In this document: positions 24,102 to 35,703 of the stretch, piece after piece | Layout of the letters: the number at the start of each line of letters is the position of its first letter | How positions within the stretch are numbered: position 1 is the stretch's first letter | NCBI GenBank assembly: GCA_949126835.1 | Contig: OX421492.1 | Coordinates: forward strand, 38,398,886-38,462,885 | DNA: 64,000 nt | Direction of reading: 5' to 3' | Source: Anisus vortex | Lineage: Eukaryota; Mollusca; Gastropoda; Planorbidae | The notes under the pieces: model-generated | The model's input: only the letters and a program-made list of their open reading frames with translations | Told to the model about the DNA's origin: nothing | Database searches by the model: none | Position numbers and translations under genes: made by a program

Positions 24102-25730
24102 AGACTATGTCTCAAATAACTATTTACACGAAAATTGTCCCCTTCAATGATCTCACAAAGCATTGTTCCCTATCAATGACTGCAAATAAAAAATGTTCCC
24201 CATCTACGATTCTATAAAACATTGTTCTCTATCTGTGATTGCACAAAGTATTATTCTACATCAATGATTAAAAAAAAACAATGTTTCCACATATTATAAA
24301 TATGCTTAGACAAAACATTTACAAAAAACTTTTTTAAAGGTTTGTGTTACAACACCGCGGGGTTTTCTGTTGTCTTACTAGGACTTCGATCAATATAACA
24401 AACTCAAGCAACTCGATGCATGTTCAAAGAAGAATTTAATGCTTAAACGTATCTGCAATAATAACACTTCACTGGTTACTAACAAGTAGCATCCTTGTAG
24501 CTAAGCAAATAATCAACAACTGCAACCAAAACATCTGCATGATTTACATATATTTGGTGCAGAAAGTGCTAAAAATGGATTTTCCCGAAGCTTTCAGAAT
24601 GCAAAAGAAAAGTCATACTAGAAACTCATAAAGATTACCAGAAAGCATATTGGTGTATTACGTCACAATAAGTAGCTATCTCTCAATTAACACAAATACT
24701 CTCTGCACCAAAATCAAATGTAAATAAACAACTCTGCATGAACTAGCAAGACACTCTCAAATACAATATAGAAACTATTCTTACACGCTATACACATATA
24801 ACAACTGATTTAACTGGAGAAAATAAATCTATAGGCTTGATTCTAAATTTAGCGTTCGACCAGCAAAGGTCAATAATTTAATCGATGTCCATTCGATCAA
24901 GCTTTTCATTGTATTGTCTGTTTTATAAAATAAGGGATTTTTTCCTATTTTGTTTGCCCTTTCTTCAAAAGCTAATAAGATAAAATGTGTTTTGTGTCTC
25001 AAACTATTTATCTTATCGATCTTATGACTTCACATTGGAATTTTTTTTAAGAAGCGGGCATCGGGCGAAGGGTTGGGTGAAGGGTGGTTGTGGTGGTGGT
25101 GGCACTGTTAATTTTAAGGGCCATCTTGTTTGACCTGGCCAATGTTTGTTCGGTCACAGCCAATGCTTTTATTTAGACCACTATGTTGTCCCATTTGGTT
25201 GTTTAAATATGGACATAAAGAGCTGAAAAAAAGGATTTTACATTATATTTATATATATAGTATAGTATATATATATATATCCTTTGTGTGTGTGTGTGGT
25301 TTTTGTAAAGCTTATGCAATGGCGAAAACATGGTGAATTTAATTTTAAACATAGACCAAACAATAAAAAAACAAAAACTAAATTGAAAACGTCCGAGTTG
25401 ATTTATACGTAAATATTGATAGGGATCGAGAGCTGAAAAATTAAATCAAATTAGAAGAGGAGTTAAAAGGCAGTCCGGATAAAAGACAGGACCACGTATT
25501 GATTGGAAGATTCTTTGCCAGTATGCAAATGATGTTAGAGATGAATTAAATTATAAAAAGCAAACGGACACCGACAAGATGTTCAAAGCTAACAATCGTA
25601 ACAGAATTAGTAAAAACAGAAAATCACTAAATATAGAAACACTCGAAGAAATAGAATTTAAAGAGCAAAGTAGTAATAAAACATAAAGAATGGAATTAAA
25701 GCTTCAAAATACGAAACATCATTTTCCAGC
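24102..25730. other. Intergenic with a degenerate repeat
   Basis: About 24120-24290 holds four or five degenerate copies of a unit like CACAAAGCATTGTTCCCTAT at about 38-45 bp spacing. The rest is AT-rich with (TA)n at about 25240-25285. No gene is recognised. Confidence 0.5.
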
Positions 25731-25734
25731 TGTT

Positions 25735-25857
25735 ATCAAATGCCAAACGATGCGTGGGACGCAATAATTGTCCGTAACGAGATCAATTCTATTTAAACGA
25801 ATGCCAATCATTAATAGAATTGATTGGGTGTAGACTGAGATATGTTTGGCATTTGAT
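25735..25857. repeat. 123-bp nested inverted repeat (hairpin)
   Basis: Outer arms ATCAAATGCCAAAC (25735-25748) and GTTTGGCATTTGAT (25844-25857) are perfect over 14 bp. Inner arms ATCAATTCTATT (25782-25793) and AATAGAATTGAT (25813-25824) are perfect over 12 bp around a 19-base loop. It could be a MITE-like element or a transcribed hairpin. The sequence between the arm pairs does not pair well. Confidence 0.7.
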
Positions 25858-25914
25858 TTCTTATATTGATACCTTGAAATATGTAGACAGTATAAATATG
25901 GCTTAGAATAATTA

Positions 25915-27108
25915 GTTTTGAATATGACTAAGACTATTTAGGTCTAAATATGACTGAGACTATTTAGGTCTAAATATGACTGAGACTATTTAGGTCTAAA
26001 TATGGAGGAGACTATTTAGGTCTAAATATGACTGAGACTTTTTAGGTCTAAATATGACTGAGACTATTTAGGTCTAAACATGACTGAGACTATTTAGGTC
26101 TAAATATGACTGGGACTATTTAGGTCTAAATATGACTGAGATTATTTAGGTTTAAATGTGACTGATATTACTTACTTAGTTTTAAATATGATTGAGACTA
26201 TTTAGGTATAAATATGACTGAGACTATTTAGGTCTAAATATGGAGGAGACTATTTAGGTCTAAATATGACTGAGACTTTTTAGGTCTAAATATGACTGAG
26301 ACTATTTAGGTCTAAATATGACTGAGACTATTTAGGTCTAAATATGACTGAGACTATTTAGGTCTAAATATGACTGAGACTATTTAGGTCTAAATATGAC
26401 TGAGACTATTTAGGTCTAAATATGGTGGAGACTATTTAGGTCTAAATATGACTGAGACTTTTTAGGTCTAAATATGACTGAGACTATTTAGGTCTAAACA
26501 TGACTGAGACTATTTAGGTCTAAATATGACTGAGACTATTTAGGTCTAAATATGACTGAGATTATTTAGGTTTAAATGTGACTGATATTACTTACTTAGG
26601 TTTAAATATGATTGAGACTATTTAGGTCTAAATATGACTGAGATTATTTCGGTCTAAATATGACTGAGACTATTTCGGTCTAAATATGACTGAGACTATT
26701 TAGGTCTAAATATGACTGAGATTATTTAGGTTTAAATGTGACTGATATTACTTACTTAGGTTTAAATATGATTGAGACTATTTAGGTCTAAATATGACTG
26801 AGATTATTTCGGTCTAAATATGACTGAGACTATTTCGGTCTAAATATGACTGAGACTATTTAGATCTAAATATGACTGAGACTAATTGGGTCCAAATATG
26901 ACTGAGATTATTTAGGTTCAAATATGACTGATTTTATTTAGGTCTAATCATGACTGAGACTATTTAGGTCTAAATATGACTGAGTCTATTTAGGTCTAAA
27001 TATGACTGAGATTATTTAGGTCTAAATATGACTGATATTATTTAGGTCTAAATATGACTGAGACTATTTCGGATTAAATATGACTGAGACTATTTAGGTA
27101 TAAATATA
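25915..27108 (+). repeat. Minisatellite, 26-bp unit (about 46 copies)
   Basis: The unit is GACTATTTAGGTCTAAATAT plus GACTGA. Longer blocks recur inside: one containing GTGACTGATATTACTTACTT appears three times and one containing GGAGGAGACT or GGTGGAGACT three times. This shows multi-unit duplication. Confidence 0.95.
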
Positions 27109-28030
27109 CAAGATGACTAATTTAAACTTTGAACGATGTTTCATATAAATTGGCCAATTGTGTGTTTAGCAAAAGGTAAACTATTGCCCTAATCAAAGCA
27201 TTTTGTGATTAAATGATTTATAACAATACAATGAGAAAAAAAAAGGTTGGTTTTGCTTAGATTAATTGTGGATTCTGTGAAAGTATTAAACAGACATTGT
27301 AGTTAAGTTTAACTGTACGCAGGTTTTCTCACCTTACTGCGTTTAATATATAAACTATGTAATTATTGGAAAAAAATCTAGTAGTTTGTCTCATGAGAGT
27401 TTACACAGTAAACATTTTTTGTTTACTTTTTTATAAAGTAAATTTTGTTTTCGCCCGCTAGTAGAATTTCTTTATCGATACAAAACTATTAAATCAATTG
27501 ATTTTAATCAATATTCGATAATGCAATGTTGTGCATTGATTAACTAATTCATACTGTGCATAAAGTTGCAAGTTGTTTAAAAGTACGTTTAGCTCAAAAC
27601 CTTTGAAACTCAATCCTGCCCACCTCTAAAAACATGTAGTTTGTATAATGGTGACTACCTTGAGATTAAATAAATTTATATATAAATAATTAACATGTAA
27701 ATGGCTGATGAAAACAAGGCTACATAGAACAACAGATAAAATGCTTTAGGATGTCAGTGTAATAGTACATTTGAATTAAAGGCCTACAATATAACAAACT
27801 ATCTACACTAAAAGACATGTCGACCAGTTGATTTACTTCATTGTTTGATTTCTTTATAAAGACATTTTTAAATGTCTGTATTGTATGTGAATTGCTTTTT
27901 TTTTTAACTCTCATTTAATTTTGTTGAAAAATATAATATAAATAAAAAGAAAACAACCTATTTTACAATCAGTAAAACAATCTTATCTTAAATAATTAGC
28001 CTAGACCCACGTTTAGTAACCATTAGGATT
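27109..28030. other. AT-rich intergenic, no gene seen
   Basis: No open frame with recognisable content. Confidence 0.5.
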
Positions 28031-28039
28031 TTGCGCAAG

Positions 28040-28342
28040 ATGACATTCACTGGAGCAGCAGCTCACGAAGAAGAAAGGCTGATTGAAAAGCAATTGAAAA
28101 GCGACACCTCAGAAGATCCAGCAAAGACAGCTCCGCTACTACCGGCCATCAAGACAGGCATCCGTGCTCTCAATGCGGCCAACCCTTTCGGGCAAGAACA
28201 GGCCTTATCAGTCATCCCCGGATCTACAAGCAACTATGACTTTGTCAGAGGATGGACTTCGTCGAAACCAATGGACAAGCACCAATCACGTTTGAAGTCC
28301 ACGATTCATCCTCGACTCTATATTTTGTTTATCTTCTATTGA
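28040..28342 (+). CDS. Unidentified open frame, possible single exon
   Basis: I do not recognise this protein. The open frame allows starts at 28031 or 28040. The second (ATGACATTCACTGG) marks the point where the base composition changes. From 28040 to about 28310 the DNA is close to half G+C, whereas its neighbours are strongly AT-rich, and the amino-acid use looks protein-like (MTFTGAAAHEEERLIEKQ at the start; NAANPFGQEQALSVIPGS; SNYDFVRGWTSSKPMDKHQ). The last residues become AT-encoded (LYILFIFY), so real coding may end earlier at a splice site or truncation. No signal peptide or membrane segment is evident in the body. It could be a first exon, a retrotransposon gag scrap, or chance. Confidence 0.3.
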   Translation: MTFTGAAAHEEERLIEKQLKSDTSEDPAKTAPLLPAIKTGIRALNAANPFGQEQALSVIPGSTSNYDFVRGWTSSKPMDKHQSRLKSTIHPRLYILFIFY

Positions 28343-28594
28343 TATATTATTACTTCTATTGTCTGAACAGTTCACCGACCGTACGAAAATCTCGATAATA
28401 ATTGTTACCGAATACAGTACACCTTTCTCCCACAACCTTATACATTGCATGACATTCAAAGTTTGTTTTTTGTACATATTACACCAAAAGGCATGTGAAC
28501 ATCAATACCAACATACTGTGGAGCAGCTCATTAATAAAGCTTATATAACGAATCTAACAAACAGCAGACACATTGGGGCTCTTAAATCATGTTA

Positions 28595-28630
<36 letters not shown>

Positions 28631-30925
28631 CAAATAGTAGCCAACAAAACAATTGGATAAAACCAACCTCCCAGTTCAAGAATCGTTCAATACGTTTCGC
28701 CAAGCTCCGTTATTGTCGTGAAGGTTGTTTGGCCCTAGATTTTCCATCGATGTATACTTTGTAAAAGTTGTTTCGCCTTAGATGGTCCACCGCCTCCATT
28801 TTGATTTCTTCTTTTTTTTTTTTTCTTATTTTGTTCTTGGACACTCCTGTCTGTGAGCCTATGTATCATGTGGTGCCATTGTTGGCGCTGAAAGCTTTCC
28901 TTGATGATGTCAAATTACTGAGGAGTTTCCCTGTCGCCAAGACTCGGCCTTGATCTCATCTCTGGATCCCTGGGGGATGTGGGATAATTTGAAGAATCCC
29001 GACAGCCAGCAGTAAACAACCAAGCAGTTTGTGTATGTGTGTCTCTATGTGGGTGTCTGTATATATATATATATGTGTGTGTCACTTACGTGTGTTTTTC
29101 TATGTGCCTCAACTACGTGACAATAATGCATAGATGCGAATCGTTGTTCGAAATACGTGTACGTCTAATAGCCGAGAAAGGAGGCTATTTATTTGTCAAG
29201 GAACATTACAGACACAGTTATGTAGCATTTTAGTTCCCTAAGGAACCAGACTGGTTTGGGTGGCTTTATTTGTATTCTAACAAAATGGAAAATGGAAAAT
29301 AGGAGCTGTACAGAAGTGGTTCCCAATTTAGAATCTCTCCAGAGATTTGGGTAGGTTTATTAGACTTAGTGTCTATATAATGGAAGACACTACACATATA
29401 ACAAATAGCAGTTAAAAAACTGATCAGTTGAAGTGGGTACAAATATTTTCATTTATGGGATCATGAGTAAATGGGTTTGCGTAAAGACACTTTTAGGGGA
29501 CCATTGATCCAGCAAATTGAGTGGGTCAATTAATAAATGATAGAATATACACATAAAAGCTGCTAAAAGGAATGTATTCTGAGACATTTGAAAATGTACC
29601 AAACATACATAAACAAATTTAACAACAAAAGCAAAGAAGTAATCATATTTATTTGTCATGCAATTACATTGTTTACATGAATTGATTACCATATTATGTA
29701 CTAGCCACGTAACTATTGATTAGTGCTACGTAATGCGTATATTATTTCTTAGGGTACAGGCATCGAAACCGAAAATTCTTATCAATAATAATTTTCCTTA
29801 AAATTGACTGGAATAACGCTTATGTCATCAAAAAGCCGTAGATCAATCCACCGAGTCAGTATGCGGTTACTATACGGTGTCTGCGGCCTAGCGATAAGTA
29901 TGTAATATGACTTTTTTACATTTGGTTGGTCAGTGGCCTTGTCACGCGATGACCAGGATGGTCAATATACTATGATAGTTTGTTGGGCTTGGGAGTGGTG
30001 TGTTAAGGGCCACCTCCCCCTTCCGTGGCCAGCAAAGAATGATCAATTAAGCTTGATGGCAGGAGACTGACCTATGGTGTAGACCAGGCCAACAAGCCAA
30101 TTTTGGCCGCGCCAGAAGACAAGTCTCGAGGGGTTTAGTGGGGGGGGGGGGAGAGAGGGATGGGTGGTAGGCAAAGAAATGCAATTCTTTTTATTCCCTT
30201 CTTTTCTTCATGTTTAGCCTCGAGATAAAGTCAGAACGTTCCAAATCTATGTTTGATGTTGACAACTCAGGGGAAATGGGCTTTTGAAACCGGATGAAGG
30301 AACAGCCAGTTTGAAAGTAAGAAAGAAAAAAAAAGAAAGATAGGAAGTGAAAAGAAAATGTAAAAGAGAGAAATAGAGAATGTGGAGGTATAAAGAAGTG
30401 AGAGGAGAAAATATTTTTCGTATTTTCATATTAAAAGGGAGATGATTGCTGTTGTTCTCCTGTCATCACTTCTCTTCTTTGGCCCTTGAACATAAAAATC
30501 TGCCATTCATATGGCTAAAGATTTAATCAAGAACTTCCTAGCCACCCGTCCAGGGACTGGACAATCTGGTCATAATCTCCTGGATTCATATTCCACAAGA
30601 CCAGGAAGAAATAATTTGAGGACACAAAAAAAAAAAAGAACACAAAAATTGCTACAGTTAACATTATTAAAGTCTTTTTATCTGAATACATGTTGTGTTA
30701 CTCCAAGACTTGACAACTGATAATTTTACCAGTTTAGCTTTAAATCATTTCAATGAATCACGTACTTTTACATTTGGAAACACATCCCCAAAGAATAGTT
30801 AAAATTGTTAGCTTTAAATCATTTCAATGAATCACGTACTTTTAAATTTGGAAACACATCCCCAAAGAATAGTTAAAATAGGGCAACTTATATAATCACC
30901 AGGTTAAAGTTTATACGTGTAAGGC
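28343..30925. other. Intergenic, no gene recognised
   Basis: Contains (TA)n at about 28596-28626, a T-run at about 28811 and a G-run at about 30140. The block at 28680-28990 is richer in G+C than its surroundings, but no domain is readable. A two-copy direct repeat of about 74 bp lies at 30733-30880. Confidence 0.45.
30733..30880 (+). repeat. Two-copy direct repeat, about 74-bp unit
   Basis: Both copies share TAGCTTTAAATCATTTCAAT and GAAACACATCCCCAAAGAAT with one or two differences. Confidence 0.9.
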
Positions 30926-30927
30926 AT

Positions 30928-31107
30928 TGGGTATTGAATGGGGCATCATGGCCGAGCGTGCCCTGTATTCTGATGGGTACCTGACTTTTGTTGGTGTAAG
31001 GTAAACGGCTGGCATTGTGCTGGCCACACAACCCCCTACTATGCCGTGTCTACAGAAGCTGGTGAACTCTGCTTCACCGGCACTATGGGTATTCACTGGG
31101 TATTGAA
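30928..31107 (+). mobile_element. SINE family 1, short copy with target duplication
   Basis: The element spans 30939-31096, flanked by perfect 11-bp duplications TGGGTATTGAA (30928-30938, 31097-31107). It keeps the tRNA-like start CATGGCCGAGCG, but then jumps to the body (TGATGGGTACCTGAC, CATTGTGCTGGCCACACAA, CTGCTTCACCGGC). The B box and about 90 bp around it are missing relative to the copies at 41446 and 50230. Confidence 0.88.
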
Positions 31108-31407
31108 CATTTTAAATTTATTTACATTTTGTCTGGTAGTCAATGGGATTGGATTTTGTAGTACCAGTTTACTATATTATAAAAACATCAATTTATTGTT
31201 TTAACAGATGTTTCACTATTTGACTATACATTATATTAACAACACTAATTATCCCTTTGAACTGAAAATTATAGGCTACATTAAGATTTTTAAACATTTT
31301 TATTTGTTTTTGCATTTATCCACATTCTATATGTTTTTGTTTAGAATAAAGGTAGCCATATTCACATATTCATTTAACAGCGTTATATAACATATGTGTT
31401 TACCCCA

Positions 31408-31620
31408 GACACTGAGACAATCTGAGACAATCTGAGACAATCTGAGACAAGAGAATCTTTTAAAAAGAACTTAAAGACCTTTCTCTTTGGCTAGTGGATG
31501 TGTGCCTTACATACAAATTACATCTGCCACTGCAATTCTCACCAAGAGCGCACTAAGCGTGTTAAATTTAATAACTTGGATAGAAGCGCTATAATAAATG
31601 ACCATTATTATTATTATTAT
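31408..31620 (+). mobile_element. L2/CR1-type retrotransposon, 3' end only
   Basis: It starts with about four copies of TCTGAGACAA, then encodes the C-terminal FKKNLKTFLFG-like end of an ORF2. The tail contains AGCGCTATAATAAATGACC and ends in (ATT)n. The minus-strand element at 61716-62750 has the same tail. The copy is 5'-truncated, which is usual for LINEs. Confidence 0.8.
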
Positions 31621-32071
31621 GTGTGTGGACATAATTACTAAGAACTCTACAACCATATACAATTTATTATTAAAAACAGCATTTCAAAACGTATTATGTC
31701 AATTTTAAAATGAAAGTTCCTGAAATAGTCGTGAAATTTTAATGGCAATATTAGAGTGCGCTTAAATTGTGCATTTGGGGGAGGAGGATGCCATACAGAA
31801 GTTCTCCAATAGCAAGAAAATAGCAGCAATTCGGTAGGAAATTGGATAAAATTACCCAATTTAAAATAAAGCAGGATATGTCCACCTTTCATATAGATTT
31901 AGAGCTACTGATTTAACAATTTTGAAATTATTTGTAATAACAACACTTTGGGTCTTGTTGTTTTGTGTGCAAAAGGTTTATACTATTCATCTGCAGTATA
32001 TATAAGTTTACAAAACGTACATATAAATAACTGGAACAATGACTAGGTTCTATGCTAATTATCTATGGCAT

Positions 32072-32104
<33 letters not shown>

Positions 32105-33415
32105 TTTTCTATTCTCTCTCTGTCTTTCTCGTTCTGTCTTTCTCTTTATCTCTTTCTCGTTCTTACTCTCTCTAAATTTCTTTATGAGCTTACTTATACA
32201 AAGCACCGTTGAAATTGACATTCAAATTTTATATTTAATTATACATTGTCTAATTTTTTATATATATTTTTATTTGTCTTCGTAAAATCGCAAAACTGGA
32301 TCTAGTTCAATATATTCTACTAATCTTTACTCTACTCTAGCACTTTTGACTCCATAATCTTCGCTTTTTTTATTTTATACTTTTACGTTTCCATAATTTT
32401 TATAATGCTAATCACCCCCGAAAATCGTATTAAGTACTAATTCATTTGATAAGGTCTCTTAGTGTCTATTCACTTATTTTTGCTTTATTCTGTTGTTATT
32501 GTGTTTTTTTTCCTGCAGAACCGGATGTATCTTGAAAAAGTTTAGTCTTGTTATTATTGCCCCCCCCCACCCACCCACCCGCCTCCCGGATCAGCTGCCA
32601 ATTACCAACACCGGTTCTATCCGTCTGTATCATGTTTTCCAATATAAACAGTTTTGTTGTTTTTGTTGTTGTTTTGTATCCATGGTTTAATTTTCTGCTG
32701 CATTGCTTCGCTTCTGCGCATGTCGCTAAACGTCCAGAATAAATTAATTGCAGTTTTGGAGTTGTGGGGAGGAAACTCTCTCACATACAAACACTCATAC
32801 ACACAGTGAGCAAGTAATTGATGATTGCAGAGCACGTCCTGCATGTTAAACCTGGGATTAAAACCTTCTACAGAATGTGCCATCTCGTTCTCTTTTAATG
32901 ACATCATAAATGCCCGTATTTACGAAGTTGTCTGCAACTGTAATACATTCTCACGTGTTTGTTTTTTGTTATTATTTTGTATGAAAAAGTAATAAAACAA
33001 AAATATAGGATTTGACAACTTTATGATTACATAAAAAAATAGGTTTAACAAAACATATAAAAATATTGAAATTGACTCTATTAAGCATTTACTTTTTTTT
33101 TTTCTGGATTTACTTCAAAACATTTTCGGGCATTCAGTAAAACATATAATCCTTACCCAAGGGCAGGATGATGATAATATCGTCTCTTCGTTGAGTGAAG
33201 TGCGGTTCCCATTGAAAATTTTAATCGCCTAGTTTTAAATACTTTATTAATATACAAAAATTGTTAAATAATTATTTTGAATATTCTTTCTATAAATGTT
33301 CTTACATGTATAGATCTATGCCTACTTTACAGTACATATAAGAAATGTTTACAATGTTTAATAAATATAAATAGAAAAAAAATTAAAATGTGTGCATTTA
33401 ATACTATGATACTAT
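31621..33415. other. AT-rich intergenic
   Basis: Contains a (CT)n tract at about 32072-32170 and a C-run at about 32561. No gene is recognised. Confidence 0.5.
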
Positions 33416-33418
33416 GTT

Positions 33419-33654
33419 ATGGTCACGTGCTCCTAAGATCACTCCATACAGAGGTTATGTATAGTTGTCACGTGCTCCTAAGATCACACCATACAGAGGT
33501 TATGTATAGTTGTCACGTGCTCCTAAGATCACTCCATTCAGAGGTTATGTATAGTTGTCACGTGCTCCTAAGATCACACCATACAGAGGTTATGTATAGT
33601 TGTCACGTGCTCCTAAGATCACTCCATACAGAGGTTATGTATAGTTGTCACGTG
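33419..33654 (+). repeat. Minisatellite, 45-bp unit (5 copies)
   Basis: The unit contains GTCACGTGCTCCTAAGATCA and AGAGGTTATGTATAGTT. Copies alternate ACTCC and ACACC. Because 45 is divisible by 3, an open frame runs through. The CACGTG E-box core occurs in each copy. Confidence 0.93.
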
Positions 33655-33763
33655 GTATGACTTGTGGTGTTTATATCATGGTGTTGATGGAATGTCGTTT
33701 AGTACAACTATGATTACGTCAATTCAGACTAAATACACTCGGGAATAGAAGTTTCCGCTATAC

Positions 33764-34805
33764 GATAGTGATGGTGATAGTGATGGTGATAGTGATGGTG
33801 ATAGTGATGGTGATAGTGATGGTGATAGTCACTGTGATAGTCACGGTGATAGTCACGGTGATAGTGACGGTGATAGTGACGGTGATGTTGACGGTGATGG
33901 TGACGGTGATGGTGACGGTGATGGTGACGGTGATGGTGACGGTGATGGTGACGGTGATGGTGACGGTGATGGTGACGGTGATGGTGACGGTGATGGTGAC
34001 GGTGATGGTGACGGTGCTGGTGACGGTGATGGTGACGGTGATGGTGACGGTGATGGTGACGGTGACGGTGACGGTGACGGTGACGGTGACGGTGACGGTG
34101 ATGGTGACGGTGATGGTGACGGTGATGGTGACGGTGATGGTGACGGTGATGGTGACGGTGATGGTGACGGTGATGGTGACGGTGATGGTGACGGTGATGG
34201 TGACGGTGATGGTGACGGTGATGGTGACGGTGATGGTGACGGTGATGGTGACGGTGATGGTGACGGTGACGGTGATGGTGACGGTGATGGTGACGGTGAT
34301 GGTGACGGTGATGGTGACGGTGATGGTGACGGTGATGGTGACGGTGATGGTGACGGTGATGGTGACGGTGATGGTGACGGTGATGGTGACGGTGATAGTG
34401 ATGGTGATAGTGATGGTGATAGTGATTGTGATGGTGATGGTGATAGTGATGGTGATTAGTGATGGTGATTAGTGATGGTGATAGTGATAGTGATGGTGAT
34501 AGTGATGGTGATGGTGATGGTGATAGTGATGGTGATGGTGATAGTGATGGTGATAGTGATGGTGATAGTGATGGTAATAGTGATGGTGATAGCGATGGTG
34601 ATGGTGATAGTGATGGTGATAGTGATGGTGATAGTGATGGTGATAGTGATGGTGATAGTGATGGTGATAGTGATGGTGATAGTGATGGTGATAGTGATGG
34701 TGATAATGATGGTGATAGTGATGGTGATGGTGATAGTGATGGTGATAGTGATGGTGATAGTGATGGTGGAAGTGATGGTGGAAGTGATGGTGATAGTGAT
34801 GGTGC
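33764..34805 (+). repeat. 12-bp (GGTGACGGTGAT)n array, about 1 kb
   Basis: The core (about 33890-34390) is GGTGACGGTGAT. The flanks are mostly GGTGATAGTGAT. At the left edge the intermediate forms AGTCAC, AGTGAC and GTTGAC appear in order. All long open frames here (for example 33768-34472 and the three at 34456-34869) are products of the 12-bp period. A SINE begins at the right edge. Confidence 0.95.
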
Positions 34806-35058
34806 ACAGTGGCCGAGTGGCAGTGCGTTCAGCAGGCATACTGAAGATCATGGGTTAGAATCCTGGTGAAAACTAGCATTTTTTCCAAGGACTTCCCTGA
34901 GTCTATCCAGTTATTTTGGGTACCTGACATTCGTTGGTGTAAAGTAAAGGCGGCTGGGCATTGTGCTGGCCACACATCCCCTAGTATGCCGTTGCCACAG
35001 AAGCTGGTGAACGCTGCTCAACGGCTTTATGATCAATTTGGTCCTACGGGTCCTTTAG
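34802..35058 (+). mobile_element. SINE family 1, full-length copy
   Basis: The tRNA-like head has an A box at CAGTGGCCGAGTGG and a diverged B box at GGGTTAGAATCCTGG. The body has GGCGGCTGGGCATTGTGCTG and CACAGAAGCTGGTGAACGC, and the end is near GGTCCTACGGGTCC. It directly abuts the 12-bp array on its left. Confidence 0.85.
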
Positions 35059-35078
35059 GCCTACTTAATCTACGATAG

Positions 35079-35437
35079 GATGATGAAGGGTATGATTTGG
35101 CAGATCTATCAAGTGAATTTATATTTGCCGAGTTCGTTTGTGGCTTATACTTATTAGGCTATCCAGGATGTCAAGCAGTAACAAGGAATTATATATAAGC
35201 GTCGACGACTTATAATATATATCTATATCAGCTATAACAGAATCTCTTATATGTTCAAAATTTCCCGTCCTCTGGAGTAAGTTATTTCAGACAAGCACAA
35301 TTAAGGTGCAATTCTTGAAGAATAAATAATTACAAATAATGATAATCTAACATGCATGCTTCCAATTTGCCTGTCAAAGGGAGGGTAGCATCAATTTTAA
35401 ATTACAGTGATAATTTATCGTTGCCTTAACGTTAACC
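35079..35437. other. Intergenic, nothing recognised
   Basis: AT-rich, no open frame of interest. Confidence 0.5.
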
Positions 35438-35518
35438 TTAACCCTTCCCGTACCGACCTACTTCTATCTTTGCTGCTGTCAGATCCGCTATATACGCGCC
35501 CGGGACTGTAAGGGTTAA
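35438..35518. mobile_element. 73-bp TTAA-flanked mini-element, copy 1
   Basis: A 73-bp unit (35442-35514) lies between two TTAA tetranucleotides. It starts CCCTTCCCGTACCGACC and ends CGCCCGGGACTGTAAGGG. TTAA targets and ends beginning CCCTT are typical of piggyBac-type elements. A second 73-bp copy is at 49800-49872. Confidence 0.65.
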
Positions 35519-35703
35519 CATAGAGAGCATAAAGACTTCTTTCTTTCCTACACATAAGAATGATTGAACAGAAAACGAAACCTACTGTACGACGATTAGA
35601 AATTACATCTCTTTGGATTTTGCCTTCCCGCACTGACGTTTACAAATATTATACTTTTAAAATACCTACAAGCCTTGCGGCTGGGTGTTGCAGTTCAAGA
35701 GGC

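Noticed and set aside
33768..34869. Long open frames of [16 protein letters not shown] and HHYHH type
   Set aside because: They run in several frames on both strands of a 12-bp repeat, whose period is divisible by three. No gene signal is present.
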